From: Synaphobranchus kaupii
Lineage: Eukaryota > Chordata > Actinopteri > Anguilliformes > Synaphobranchidae
Assembly (NCBI GenBank): GCA_029718625.1
Contig: CM056380.1
Span: 13,818,786 to 13,882,785, forward strand
DNA: 64,000 bases
Reading direction: 5' to 3'
Positions within the stretch are counted from its first letter, which is position 1. Each line of letters starts with the position of its first letter. The translations under genes were made by a program, and so were the position numbers. The notes under the pieces were generated by a model. It did no database searches. It had not been told where the DNA came from and saw nothing but the letters and a program-made list of their open reading frames with translations. Shown here piece after piece: positions 23,700-36,558 of the stretch.

Positions 23700-25316
23700 T
23701 CCTTATTCCTCATCTTCTCTTTCTTATTTTCATGAAAAAAAGCAGCGCACAAGCTAACTTTCTAGTAGTCTCTGTTACAGACTTTAGTCTATATGACTCA
23801 ATGTCTGTGGAAGACATATGCCTTTTCTTGGCATAGCATGCTATAATCCGATTGGATGTGCCCCGTTAAGGCACATCAGTCAGCTAATGGCCGTTGCAGA
23901 AAATCTAATGGCAGACAGAAAGTGGAGAGAAGAGTTATGTTCGTTTTTTTTTTTTGAATGGGGATATGTGTCACTAGCCAGACTGGGCTTACCAGGCTAG
24001 TTAGCTGACCCAACCACAACGACTTCATCAAAAGGGATCAAGTTATAGAATGGAATCTCTTGAAGAGAGAAAGGCAATGGAATTGGTTCCTCATATGCAA
24101 TGTAAAAGTCTCATGCAATATCATTCTCTTATATTCGTTTTTGAGAGAGGTTAGTACGAGGTCTTCACGCTGGATTCACCAAACGCTCTTAACCTCCAGA
24201 AATCATCTTACAGGCCTGCGTAAACTCACCTGTTCTTAAATGAACGTGCGTTCAGGTGAATTCCCTATTTGCATAAGTAACGCCCACAAAATGTCATCTA
24301 GGGCCAGCTGTCCTGCCCCCTGTACCCAAAAGATGCATTCATAAAACTGGCAAAATGCAAAAAAGGGGGTAGAGAAAAAAGGAAAAAAAGATAAGACGCA
24401 TCCCACGTGCACTGTCTTGCTGCACCTTAAAGGAGTTGTGAACTTTCGTTGCCTCAGCCAGTCAATCGCATGGGGGGAAAATAAAGCAATGTCATGTAAT
24501 AGTAATTTGGAATTCTGAAATGAAACAATTTGGCAGCCATCTTACCTGGGTACAGCTATAATAGGAACCTATGGCAAAAGTGTCATGTACTTTCTAACCC
24601 ACTGTGATGTCATAATCGGGTCTCAGAAGCCAGATAGCTGATGATTGGCTCAGATATAAAACCATGGTTACTGGCCACCATCTTACCTGGGTATGGTATC
24701 AAAAATTGTGCCACTATGACATATGTCACATCTATGGTTCTACATCTATGGGCCAATTTGTCATTTGTGGGCTGGTATGAAAGAGATGTAGGCTATTTCA
24801 GATTGATAATATCAGGCAAGTCATGTGCTGCTCCCCACCAGGCAGCGAGCGTGGACGAGTTGTATTTTGCGGATATTAACTTGGACGTGGGTGGAGTTGT
24901 ATGCTACCGTTTTCAACTGAGGAAGGTAAATGCAGGGTGCTTGCTATACATTTATGTGTAGGCTACAATAAATATTTCAAACATATAATTTTAACAAACA
25001 GATTACAGGGTAGTTTAAACATGGTAAAGTGATTATGGTGAGACATTATTCATTCAAACTCGTATTTTATTTTAAATAATCAAAATTAAAACAACCCACT
25101 TACTGGGAATATAATTGAGGCCTATGTGCTTTATGCGTAACTCACATGACAGGTCGCGACCACTCTTAAATCTTGTTACCTACAAGTAAATCCAAAATAA
25201 GAGAAAATGGTGAATGCCATAAAATTGCATAAGCCATTCTTGCCACATGAGAACAAATGTGTGCGTATGAGCATTTATTGCATAAGGCCCAATATCTAAT
25301 CAAAAGACACCACAAA
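23700..25316. other. Unique sequence
   Basis: No gene was recognised. The phrase GCCA(T/C)CTTACCTGGGTA occurs near 24535 and again near 24677, suggesting an old duplication of about 140 bp. A 106-codon forward frame at 24641-24961 has no motif. Confidence 0.35.
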
Positions 25317-26190
<874 letters not shown>

Positions 26191-26439
26191 ATATAGCCTT
26201 CGTCTGGCAGGTTTATTAAGATGTGTAGACAGCATTCACACACCTGCTGCTGTAATGTGTTTGCCACAGTCACCTCACTAATCTAATTTTCTCTTCAACA
26301 ACGAGCCGCTTCCCAATCCTCTGCAGATTTGGGGAATCCTGCTAGTTTTAGAGAATCTGAAAAGAGAACCTATTACAATTGACTTGTAGAAAACCCAGAA
26401 AGGATTATTCCGGAACAATTACTATGCCGTGAGTAACTC

Positions 26440-26640
26440 CAGAAAATTGAATTAGAAGACCAGAATCACCATAAAGCGAGTGACACCCTACAAGCAGTTT
26501 GCAATTTAATTAAAATTGAAATGGCAATGGAGTGCAGTCTATTTGCTGCTCTTTGTAGGTGAAGAGAATTGTCACTTGTAAGGAAAGTACTAATATGCTG
26601 AAGGCTTCATGTAGCACTATGGGAGAAAACATGGGCAGAG
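26440..26640. promoter_or_regulatory. Candidate conserved non-coding element
   Basis: This stretch lies between simple repeats but is itself of even complexity. It has homeodomain-type cores (TTTAATTAAAATTGAAATGG) and no repeats, stops dispersed in all frames, and no transposon ends. That texture is typical of vertebrate developmental enhancers. Without cross-species alignment this is only a suggestion. Confidence 0.2.
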
Positions 26641-26788
26641 TTTTAAAGGACTAACTGTGAATTAAATGGAACATGGTTTAATTCACACACATGAATTAAA
26701 TGGCAAATCTCTCTGAAAACCTGCAGAAGAATATTTATCCACATTCTGGATGAGTAGAGTACAGCCACTATCACCCAGCACCATTCCA

Positions 26789-27168
26789 TGACGATGGATG
26801 ATGATGATGATGATAATGATGGATGATGATGGATGATGATGATGATGATGGATGATGATGATGATGATGGATGATGATGATAATGATGGTGATGATGGAT
26901 GGTGTTGATGATGATCATCATGATGATGAAGATGATCATGATGATGGATGGTGATGACGAGGATGATGAGGGATGGTGATGATGATGATGGATGGTGATC
27001 ATGATGATGATGATGATGGATGATGAGGATGATGATGGATGATGATGATGATGATGATGATGGATGGTGATCATAATGGATGATGAAGATGATCATGATG
27101 ATGGATGATGAGGAGGATGATGGATGGTGATCATGACGATGGATGATGATGAAGATGATGATGATGAT
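26789..27168. repeat. (GAT)n / GGATGATGAT interrupted trinucleotide array
   Basis: Nearly 380 bp of ATG-phase triplets with interspersed GGATGATGAT, GGTGATCATGATG and GAGGATGATG. The poly-His/Ser/Ile frames on the minus strand reflect the triplet and are not a gene. Confidence 0.95.
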
Positions 27169-27297
27169 ACACAGATTTGCTGTGAATGAATGTCTTAGCG
27201 AGGGGCACTACTCCTATAGGGTCAATAGACCCACAAACACCAGTGATGAAGTTAAACTTTCACACACTCAGACTCAACTACAGACTCTACAGTTCCA

Positions 27298-27362
27298 TTA
27301 CATTACATTACATTACAATCATTTGGCAGACGCTTTTATCCAAAGCGACGTAAAATGAGTGC
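27298..27362. mobile_element. Fragment of a widespread fish interspersed repeat
   Basis: An (ATTAC)n lead is followed by TTTGGCAGACGCTTTTATCC and AAAGCGACGTAAAATGAGTGC. This phrase is very common in teleost genomes as part of interspersed repeats. The precise family cannot be named from this fragment. Confidence 0.6.
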
Positions 27363-28125
27363 AAATCCAACAAAGCACAACTTTCTCACAGCGTAGGAGC
27401 TATCCCTAGTAATAAACATGAGTAGTACACACAGTCAGCTATACACTCTGAGTTAAATAGAAAACAAGCAAAAAAAACAGGAAGCGAGTACTATAGTACT
27501 TATGTAATTCAGGTAAACTGTACAGAAACTCAGAGTATATAACTCTGATTCATTTTCATGACAAACAGAGAGTAGAAAATGACACGCTGACATGATACAA
27601 ATGTGCTGAATGTTTGCTTTTCATTTACAGAGATTGAATAGAGAGCTACCGAATGTCTATTGAAACTGCATTGTACTTTGTCAATTTTCAGAAAATTCAA
27701 CGTTTCGTTGTTAACGGGAAGGAGAAAAGAGCCCCGAATGACACGAACACGCAGCTGAGTATCTGAGTGTCCATAATGGAAATCTGTGGAGCTACATTAC
27801 CACATTGGACAGGTTCCCCAATGATAGGCAATGGATAATGGAGGCATCATATTGACTCATTTTGTGAGGGCCCATTTGATAAGCTACATACATGCAGACA
27901 AAATGATCATCTCAAAAAGCTAACCCTACCATTATTTCAGAGATAATGGATGGATCATCGCTGAAGGTGGCATCTAGCCCATCGCCCACTGTTCTGAGAT
28001 CAGGACGCTACTCACTCTCGTGAGTTCGCTGCCCTCTGTTCGCAGTGAAATTACTGAATCCCGACGCTCATGGACAAGAACAGGCCCAGGGTAAAGAGAG
28101 TCTTAGTTTGTGACACTAGACTTCT
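27363..28125. other. Unique sequence with regulatory-like texture
   Basis: No gene or repeat structure. Near 27790-28080 the sequence is even in composition and free of repeats, as conserved non-coding DNA often is. No stronger claim can be made. Confidence 0.25.
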
Positions 28126-28297
28126 GGGGGTTATTTTCCACAATGAGGGATTAAAGAGTTAGCCAGCTGGCTTTTTTTGTAAAACCCGGAACCCTCCCAG
28201 ATCTGGAACATGGACTGAAGTAAAATGAGATGGTTCCGGGTTTTACTCAGTGCAGTTCTCCGGCTAAGTCAGTAACTCTGCTTCGTAGCATACCCCC
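28126..28297. mobile_element. Hairpin MITE, GCAGGATTACTGAGTTAGCT family, copy 3
   Basis: The right terminus, reverse-complemented, reads GGGGGTATGCTACGAAGCAG, while the left has mutated to GGGGGTTATTTTCCACAATG. The inner arms keep AAAACCCGGAACCCTCCCAG and its partner GGTTCCGGGTTTTACTCAG. It is more diverged than the copies at 6295 and 7140. Confidence 0.78.
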
Positions 28298-29265
28298 ATG
28301 GACTGGGTCCTTTCTTTCAGTGCATTTCCCCCTTGCACCAATGCAGTCAGTATGTTATAAATGGCTGTGCAGGTGTGGGTTCTCACCCAGGCAGGTAGGC
28401 CCATGCAGTATATATGACGTTAGAGAGAGCACTTACACACATGTCTTCCAGCGCTGTCATTCTTCCTACATTAAACTCTCAGTCACTTAAACGAATGCAG
28501 GCTTCACGGCGCCTTTCCTCTAAATGTTTAATTAAACTTAATGAACGTGATTGCTCATGAATGAGTAATGGTATATCGGCTCTCCGTGTACGGTATGATG
28601 GCTGTGAGCAGTGTAATTATTTTCTTAACCTCGGCTGCAGTTCGTTCAAAGGAAAAAAAAAAAAAAACAGGTTTGGCAACGCGTGATTTTGGCATACTTT
28701 TTTTTAATGGCGTAAAAAGCAGCACCGCACGCACAATCAAACATGTTAATCACACAGACGGGCCTTGTTAAAATCACAGTACTCACAGAACAGCTAAAAA
28801 AAAAACACAAGGAATGACTGTGGTAGAGGTAGACTGCATCGTGTAGATATCACACACTATCTCGACAGGAAGACGGCATTTCAACCTCAATCAGATTACA
28901 AGTTGAAACAGCAAAATGAATAAATAAATAAATAGGCCATCAGTGTTTTACTGCATTTTAATGTCAAAAGAACAGGCTGCGCAGCAAAATAAAACAAAAG
29001 CCGCGGAAAGACGAGTCGTGTTTTGTGATGTAATCATTTCTTCCTCAGTCCACGCAGACTTGAATGAGTGAACGGATGAGCGCATAAAAACTACCATTTA
29101 ATCTATGTAAAACCCGCACCTCTCATCTGCCAAGTGGAGAGCACACTGTCTGACATGAAGCCATGTTGTACAGCACCATTCTGAAGAGCAGTGCCGCTGG
29201 ACAGATCTGCGACAACACACCTTTAGAGTCACAAATGTTTTTTTCCCACCATTTTTCCAACTTTT
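28298..29265. other. Unique sequence
   Basis: No gene was recognised. Short A runs and an (AAAT)n tract (near 28917-28933) are the only repeats. Confidence 0.35.
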
Positions 29266-29557
29266 CCCTGCTAGAAAAAACATTAGAAACCATCACGTAA
29301 TGGTAACCATTACGTGATGGGAATTGGGACATCTTGGTTTTGGTCTCCCATAAGGTTACCATTACAGACCATTAGAGACCATCAAAATCCCCACAGATAC
29401 CATTAGAGTCCAACAGAGCACCACCAGATGACCATTAGAAGCCACTGGATTACCAATAAAGACTATCAGAAACCAGCAGAATCCATCACAAAAACATGAA
29501 ATTCCATTAAAACCATTACGAATTGTCTGATGGTTTTTAATGTTTTTTCTAGCAGGG
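29266..29557. mobile_element. MITE with CCCTGCTAGAAAAAACATTA termini (292 bp)
   Basis: The left end CCCTGCTAGAAAAAACATTA and the reverse-complemented right end are identical for these 20 bp and continue with RAAACCATCA. Inside the left end is a 14-bp palindrome (CCATCACGTAATGG, spacer TAA, CCATTACGTGATGG). The body consists of decayed repeats of ACCATTAGAGACCAT-like phrases. The flanks (ACTTTT and TTATGC) give no clear target duplication, so the superfamily is open. Confidence 0.82.
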
Positions 29558-31734
29558 TTATGCTCACAAAATATTTTCAGAAAACTAAAGTTTTTTTATT
29601 TTTTTTATTTTTATTTTTTACAACAAATGAGCCCATCAAATATTCCCACATTGTAATTTGCCTTTAAAAGACTGAAGTTAAATCCGTACGCCAAGATCCG
29701 TCAACTAATAAGCAAAATTCGTTCATTGCAATTTTCTATTAAGTCATAGTTACGGACAAATTCCGACTGTGTCCACGCCTAATTAACCAGGGAAAGCTGA
29801 GATTAATGAAAGACGTTCATGAAAAGGTAAAGAAAAGTAAAAGTGCATTTTAAAAACCTATTGTAACGTGGGATTTCAGCTCCATGGGAGGAGTAGATGG
29901 CCCGTAAAGCAGGTTTAATGAAAAACAATCGCTAAATAGGGAAACAAGGTAGCCTCATTTAGAGCTCCCATCAAATGAATCACCTGGAGCCATTTTGGGG
30001 GGAGAGAACAGCTTCCAGGTGCAGTGTTACCTGCCGTGAGGCTGAATATCTCTCCACCTTATCAACCCGACCTGATGACTCAGCCTCTCGCAAGCCCTCT
30101 CCCGTCCTTTCTGCAGTAAATTAATCACAACGCGGCATTAGCGCTGACGATTAACTAATGAGACCGCTCAGCATCCGTTAGCATATTAATGAAGGGGAAG
30201 ACTTCCCTTTGCACTTATCCTTCCCTCGTGTGAGGTCTCGCCTCACGCCGGTTAGACCTTCCACTTCCGTTTTCCTCCCTGTATAAAGAAAGAACTAATT
30301 GGGCGGCGGCAGTTAAAGCAGTTAAAGCCAGCACTGGTCACTTGGTGGTGAATGCGGGAGGAAATTAATGAGCTATTTAAGGTGAAAACCCCAAATTTCC
30401 CACAGCTCTGAACTTACCCCAGATGTCTGGCCTTCCTTTATAATCCATTATTTCCTACATAGGGAAGATCAGGTAGACAGAAACAGACCGACAATACATC
30501 AAACATAACGCCCATAACGTGCGTATCAAACCTATCCAATAAACCAGCCCCTATAGCGGCCGCGTGTTAGCAATGCGCAGGAGTGAAGCCTTGCGTTCGA
30601 TTCACTGACTGCAAAAATCACGTCTGTTCTGCTGCCAGTACCTTTAAATGCAGTCGATGCTTTAATCTAAAATCCGTCATGACAGGATCTTATAGGTTCC
30701 TGCCCTACCTGTGGAGTTAAGGTGCTGCGCTCTTTTGAGAAATCTGAAGGTCAGGACTATTATGTGCCCCGCCCCGCCTTCCCCTCCCCCCCACCCTTTA
30801 CCCTTTTCCCGCTGTCTGAAAAATAACTATCAATACGGTAAGATCTGCACTGATGTGTTCACCCTGCCCCCTGCGAGGCACAAGGCATGTATTTCACAAG
30901 CAGAGGAGGGAGGTTTGACGGGATGTGGGGGGTTTGAGAAATGTCGAAGTAAGATTAAGCACGGGCACCTAACCCCACAATAATGTAAATGGTTCTGACA
31001 CAGAGGGGGTGAGAGACAAACCAAAATGACACCGAAAGGTGAATTATGCAGATCTTATTCAAATATTCATTTATCTGGGCTCCCAGTTCATTTCCCCGCT
31101 TTACTTAAATATGAATTTCTCTCTTCACTCATTTTGTTCTGGCTGGCAGTCTGTTCACGGTCTTTAAAGGATGATCTGTAATTTGTCAAGCTGAGTGTTG
31201 GGGGGGAAATCTTCCAGGACACCAAGGTAAATTCTCATGTAAAATGCAAACTTTCTGGGCAGGGCTGTGGCATTGAGACGGTTTGTGAATTCTTTGAGAA
31301 GGATTATAACACACACATAACACATAACACACACACACACACACACACAAACTTACTGATGTTTTTATTTATTTAATTAGTGACGTTTTATTTATATAAT
31401 TACTGTTTCTATTTATTTAAGTGCTGATAGACTTATTGAGAACCATAATGCTTTCATTTATTTAGTTAGTTGATTACTTAATGTTACGTACTTAAAAACT
31501 ATTTTCAAGTGACTGAAGAACTTCTAATTATTCATAAGAACAAAGAAACTATAACTATAGTGCTTGCTTAGTGTAACTATGGGAACCCAGTCTGGGCCCA
31601 CCACTGACGTGGCCAGCTTCCACTGATTGGGCTCAGTCAGTCTTTAAAAAAAACCCTGAAAAGAACAATGCGGAAATGACCTTGCCAAAGAAGAAAGCGA
31701 AGACCTCAGGCAATACTCTGAAAAACGACTCACT
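29558..31734. promoter_or_regulatory. Unique stretch with candidate conserved enhancer-like DNA (strongest at 29860-30300)
   Basis: No coding region or transposon was recognised. The part at 29860-30300 is repeat-free and dense in motifs typical of developmental enhancers: CACCTG E-boxes, GATTAACTAATGAG, AATTAATCAC, and CATATTAATGAAGG. The part at 31040-31200 has a similar texture (TTATTCAAATATTCATTTATC). A tRNA B-box-like phrase GCGTTCGATTC near 30592 may be a SINE relic. An enhancer role is only inferred from composition. Confidence 0.25.
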
Positions 31735-31755
31735 CCCCCCCCCCCCCCCCCCCCC
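31735..31755. repeat. Poly-C run of about 21 bases
   Basis: An uninterrupted C homopolymer. Similar shorter runs lie near 12466-12482 and 50646-50657. Confidence 0.95.
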
Positions 31756-31756
31756 A

Positions 31757-32699
31757 GAGAGCACTCAGCACATTTGTTTTAAAGTTTATAGACAAGTCTT
31801 AAAAATGTTCTGGTCCGAATACACGAGGAGACTGTTGTGAGCTTGATTCAATCAGATCGATCCGCACGTGCAAAGGCATACGTCCCGAGGGGAATCTGTC
31901 TGTCTGTATGACTGTGTGTCTGTATGAAGGCCAGAGGCTCAGTATTTCATCTCTGCAGGTCAAGGGCTCAGTTTTCGGGGTGTAATTGCTTAAGACACTG
32001 TAGGATTCAAACAGTTACCATGGTGGATTCATGTAAGGTCATGTAAAAAAAAAAAGAAAAGATTTACAGAGCTCTCCCATTTCCCCCATATTTTATGAAT
32101 GACATGTCTTTGCTGCTACTGATCAACATGATTAAGCACTTTTACCAACGTGATTCTTCCTAGACCAGCTGTCACGTTGGGCCCAAATGGTTTTTCGGAG
32201 AAAGACACGGCACTTTGTCTTTCTGCGGTGTGTGGCAGATCACATTGTGATGGCCTCCGTGTGGATAGATTGCAGTGCCAGGCTCCGCGTCTCCTCGTCC
32301 TCGTCATCATCATCACCATTAATTAATAGCATTTTTATCCACTGTTCACAGAGCTGAGGAAGATTGAGAGCGGGAAACGGGCCTCGCTGTTTGATAGCTT
32401 TGCTCCGGGGTGTGAAAGTTATAAAGGGAAGCTATTTGTCCGAGGCAGGTGTCTGTCCTGGATTATCTGAGCATAACGTATGAGGCGTGGCTATTATTTT
32501 ACGGACCCAGTCCATACATCACGTGTACAAGAGAATGAAAGGCATGTTTTCTAGCCTATGGCGTATCACAGGATACAAACAAATTAAAGGGGTTGCTCAC
32601 CCTAAAGCTAAATGTTATTCATTCGTTTTCTTGCCTCATGAAGCGCCTTTGTTTCTGGCCCGATAATGACACTTTTTGTCAGATTTGGCTTCGCAAGGC
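31757..32699. other. Unique sequence
   Basis: No gene or repeat structure was recognised. Confidence 0.35.
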
Positions 32700-32985
32700 C
32701 TCATTTGTTTCTGAATTTTTCCAGTTTTCTCCCAATTTGGCAGCCATTTGTACCCTATGCTATTCAATTCCCCGAGTAGCAACCGCTTGAGAATTTGCCA
32801 CTACACAACCCCGTCAGCCGGTAGTCCCTCCCCTCACCCCGGGAGTGGCCGACAATTGGCGCTCTCTCAAAGCACTGGCCATACATGGATCCAGCAGGAC
32901 TGGGGACGCAAACCCCTAATTCTTGGTGTGCAACTGCTCTGACTCAGTTGGCGCTTTTACCGCTACACCACCTTGGCATGCATAA
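32700..32985 (-). mobile_element. tRNA-headed SINE (minus strand)
   Basis: Read on the minus strand, the head is CCAAGGTGGTGTAGCGGTAA (A-box region). About 50 bp on comes GGGGTTTGCGTCCCC (B-box-like), then a GC-richer body and a tail containing CAAATTGGGAGAAAACTGG. This order of tRNA head, body and GGGAGAAAA-type tail is usual for several fish SINE families. The element near 55410-55810 may be a relative in the opposite orientation. Confidence 0.6.
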
Positions 32986-33302
32986 AGCCACATTTAAAAA
33001 AAAATTAAAAGGGGTCTATGTACAAGGATGAGCCAGCAAAAGTTCTGATTTGAAATCTTGAATTCTATGTATATGAAACAAATTCTAACGTCTGCGAAAA
33101 TGAGCCAATCGGAGGTTATATGTGAAGTTACAACGATATCCATCATGATGTGACTTCACTAATGAATGAAAAGCCTGCTGAGAAAGTGGAGTGTCTAAGG
33201 GGTCATAGGTCATATACGCAAACACGGACACACAGGTGTGCATGGAATTTTCAAAACTGATCATTCTGAATTATGTCACAATTGATAGCACTGCATTGAC
33301 TG

Positions 33303-33828
33303 TCACACTCAGTTTCAGCACTGACAGTGACATTCAGTTTCAGCACTGACAGAGACACTCAGTTTCAGCACTGACAGTGACATTCAGTTTCAGCACTGAC
33401 AGAGACACTCAGTTTCAGCACTGACAGTGACATTCAGTTTCAGCACTGACAGTGACATTCAGTTTCAGCACTGACAGTGACATTCAGTTTCAGCACTGAC
33501 AGTGACATTCAGTTTCAGCACTGACAGACACACTCAGTTTCAGCACTGACAGTGACATTCAGTTTCAGCACTGACAGATACACTCAGTTTCAGCACTAAC
33601 AGAGAGACTCAGTTTCAGCACTGACAGAGACACTCAGTTTCAGCACTGACAGATACACTCAGTTTCAGCACTGACAGAGACACTCAGTTTCAGCACTGAC
33701 AGATACACTCAGTTTCAGCACTGACAGAGACACTCAGTTTCAGCACTGACAGAGACACTCAGTTTCAGCACTGACAGAGACACTCAGTTTCAGCACTGAC
33801 AGAGACACTCAGTTTCAGCACTGACAGT
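33303..33828. repeat. 25-bp minisatellite (21 units)
   Basis: Units of CACTCAGTTTCAGCACTGAC plus AGAGA. The variable five bases are AGTGA with CATT in the first half and mainly AGAGA or AGATA with CACT in the second half. The array therefore has two internally homogenised halves. Confidence 0.95.
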
Positions 33829-34119
33829 CAATGGTTTTGATAGTGTGCACTTCTGCGTCTCTCCTCTCAGCAGGCCCATCGCTAAGTTTCACACGGTGCA
33901 GGTCAGTGTGACCTCAGCTCCTACTGCCACTGTAAAGGCATATGCCATGGCGTGTGGCCTACGGGCAAACCATTCAGGTCCGGCAGGGTGAGCATTAGCC
34001 CGTTCTCCTGTGTTACTCACGGGCCTGACTCATTTACTGCCAGGGGCAAGGAGATCTCACTGCATGCACATCCTGAGAACAAGACCACATCGCTGCAACC
34101 GCTACACCTGCACCAAACA

Positions 34120-34221
34120 GTGTGTGTATGTGTGTGTGTGCATTTGTTTGTGTGTAACTGTGTGTGCATACGTGTGCATTTGTTTGAGTGTGTGTGTGGG
34201 TGCGCACATCTGTGTGTGTGC

Positions 34222-34260
<39 letters not shown>

Positions 34261-34398
34261 CGCACATCTGTGTGCATATATGTGTGTGTAACTGTGTGCA
34301 TGTGTTTGTGTGTGTGTGCGTACATCTGTGTGTGTGCGAGTGTGCATATGTGTGTGTGTAACTGTGTGCATGTGTGTGCATGACTGCATGAGTGCATT

Positions 34399-34441
<43 letters not shown>

Positions 34442-34459
34442 CTGTGTGTGCATTTGTTT

Positions 34460-34510
<51 letters not shown>

Positions 34511-34520
34511 TGTGTGCGCA
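34120..34520. repeat. Interrupted (GT)n microsatellite
   Basis: (TGTG)n with many interruptions of the form TGCATTTGTTTG, TGCGCACATCTG and AACTGTGTGCATG, which recur in the same order and imply segmental slippage. Cys-Val and His-Thr frames here are artefacts. Confidence 0.94.
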
Positions 34521-34763
34521 TTTTCTTTTGCATTTTCATTTCAAAACATGTGCAGATGTTCTTTTAAATATTTTAAAGCAGTTTCATTTAATACTTGATA
34601 TAATCTAATACAATCACATTTTCGCATGCATTTTAGAGTTGTACACATAATATGAAACTACTTGAAAAATTAAGATATTCATTCGCAGGGGATTGAGCTT
34701 TTCACGACTCAACACCTCAGAGAATGCTGAATACGTTTCAGAGACACAATGTGTACGTGCACA

Positions 34764-34797
34764 CAGTTACACACACACATATGCACACAGATGTGCG

Positions 34798-34873
<76 letters not shown>
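34764..34873. repeat. (CA)n microsatellite
   Basis: Starts with GTTACACACACACATATGCA and ATGTGCGCACCC, the reverse complement of interruptions seen in the (GT)n tract at 34120-34520. The two tracts are therefore inverted copies of one repeat flanking about 250 bp. Confidence 0.92.
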
Positions 34874-34874
<1 letters not shown>

Positions 34875-35112
34875 GGGACTTGTTGAGGGAGATGTATGGG
34901 TCTAATCAGGGGCTTGTCTGACTTAGACACCACTCTCTGTAAAGCGCATTAACGTTAAATAGCATTCAATCAAACATGGTTTAAACTCAAACCTTTTGTC
35001 TTCCCTAGATGGGAACAGCTGTAGATATGGATGGATCACTTTAAGGGTTGCTTCTCCTGACAAATTTCCCTATTGAACTTTATGGAAAAATAAGTCAGGA
35101 GAAGAAACCCTT

Positions 35113-36232
35113 TGTGATGTTCTCACTCCCGTCCTATTGTTTCCCGTGTTTTCCCTTTCCCCCTGTCTCGTGTTCATCTCTCCATAGTCCGGTTTCCCCC
35201 TTGCTGCAGGTTGGGCGTGGTTTCCCCTTTGTGTCACTCTGTTTCACTTCACTTCTCTCAGCCTATCCCATTCCCCCGTTTCGCATGCATTCCACACGCT
35301 CCGCTCTGTTAATCACTCTCGCATACATTCGCACGCGGCACCTAATTTATACCAATTAATGTTTGCATTTAGTCACCCGGTGTTCTCTGTCCTGTGCCAG
35401 TTCGTTAATGCTCTTTGTCTGAAACCTCTGGTCTGTCTGGAGTCCTAGTATCCAGTCTAGTCAGTTAATCTAAGTCTTGTTCGGTACCGGCGTAATTCGC
35501 CTTACCCATCTGTTTAAAGTCGAAGTCTGCTCCTGTCTGGACCGGCATTTCCCGCTGTTCAAATATTCCTGCCTCGCTATACTAACTTTGTCTGCTTCAG
35601 TCTGCCAGCCTGCAGTTGTTTGTTATCCCTGCCTGTGCTGCGGTTTCCCTGCCTTCCACCTGACGTGTGTGCATGCAGCCTGGGCTTCTGTTCCTCCACT
35701 CTGCGGCGGTGCCCGCCTACTGCCAGTGTTGCGGCTGCTGTTGATGTGCTGTCACTTCTGCCTCTGCTGTCGCTGCTGCCGCCCTGCTGCTGCTGTGCCG
35801 CTACTGCTGCTGCCCTGCTGCAACGCCTGCGTCCTGCCCGGACTCCGCTCCACTGTCCTGCACCTCTTCTGCCACTCCGCTCCGCCCTGCTTCCGCTCCC
35901 GCTCATCCCCTGCTCCACCTAACTGGTTGTCCATCTCCATCTCCTTCCCTGGCCTCTCCTGCTCCCACTGCTCCCCCGCAGCCTCATACCTGGACTGTTT
36001 GTAATCTATGTTCTCCCTATCCTTCAGGAGTATTGGTCAAAGCATAATTTATTAAGAGCTACGCGCTCTGTCTGTCTGTCTTGTTCATCCAGTTCCGGCT
36101 TGGAACGTTAACCACCTTTTGCCTTTCTCCCCTTGCTCAGGACTACCCTGATCAAGCAATAAAATATTGAGTTTTGGCATTCCTGTGTTCGAGTCGTGCA
36201 TTTGGGTCCAGTCCATTTCCGGGGTCGTAACA
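35113..36232 (+). mobile_element. Solo LTR of a Gypsy-like LTR retrotransposon (1120 bp)
   Basis: The segment begins TGTGATGTTCTCACTCCC and ends GGGGTCGTAACA, so it has the TG...CA termini of an LTR. The pentamer CCCTT lies exactly on both sides (35108-35112 and 36233-36237), the 5-bp duplication made by retroviral-type integrases. A polyadenylation signal AATAAA is at 36159-36164 and an AATTTATACC TATA-like box is near 35342. No internal coding region, primer site or second LTR is present, so it is a solo LTR left by recombination. The 175-codon frame at 35477-36004 lies inside the LTR and is not a gene. The Gypsy assignment rests on the similarity of the GTGTTCGAGTCGTGCATTTG to GTAACA end to fish Gypsy LTRs. 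Confidence 0.85.
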
Positions 36233-36558
36233 CCCTTCAGGTTATCCATCCATATCTACTGTATTTCTGGCAGCAGAGTAATGATTTAAGGCTTGTTTGA
36301 TATGTCAGACCCTTGATGATTTACAGCCATTTAGCCAACCATGTGTTTCCATACTGTTCCAGTGTAATTTACAGCTAAATCTAGTCCCACCCCCCCCCAA
36401 TTCTCATAGAGATCCATTCAAATGCAGAAACGTTATAGTATCGCTTGTAAGAGTACCAGAAAATAAGATATCAAGAGTCTTTTGATGTTGTTGGTTCACA
36501 GACATCAGGAAGTCATGGCATGCAAAGCCAAATGATATGTGACCAAATATTAAAAATT

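Noticed and set aside
24641..24961. A 106-codon frame near a repeated ATCTTACCTGGGTA phrase
   Set aside because: The phrase looks like a splice donor context, but it is part of a duplicated non-coding segment and no homologous protein was recognised.
26643..27096. Histidine/serine/isoleucine-rich frames on the minus strand
   Set aside because: They are translations of the (GAT)n trinucleotide array.
35477..36004. A 175-codon cysteine/leucine-rich frame
   Set aside because: It lies wholly within the solo LTR and comes from CTGCTG/GCCTGC-rich sequence rather than a conserved protein.
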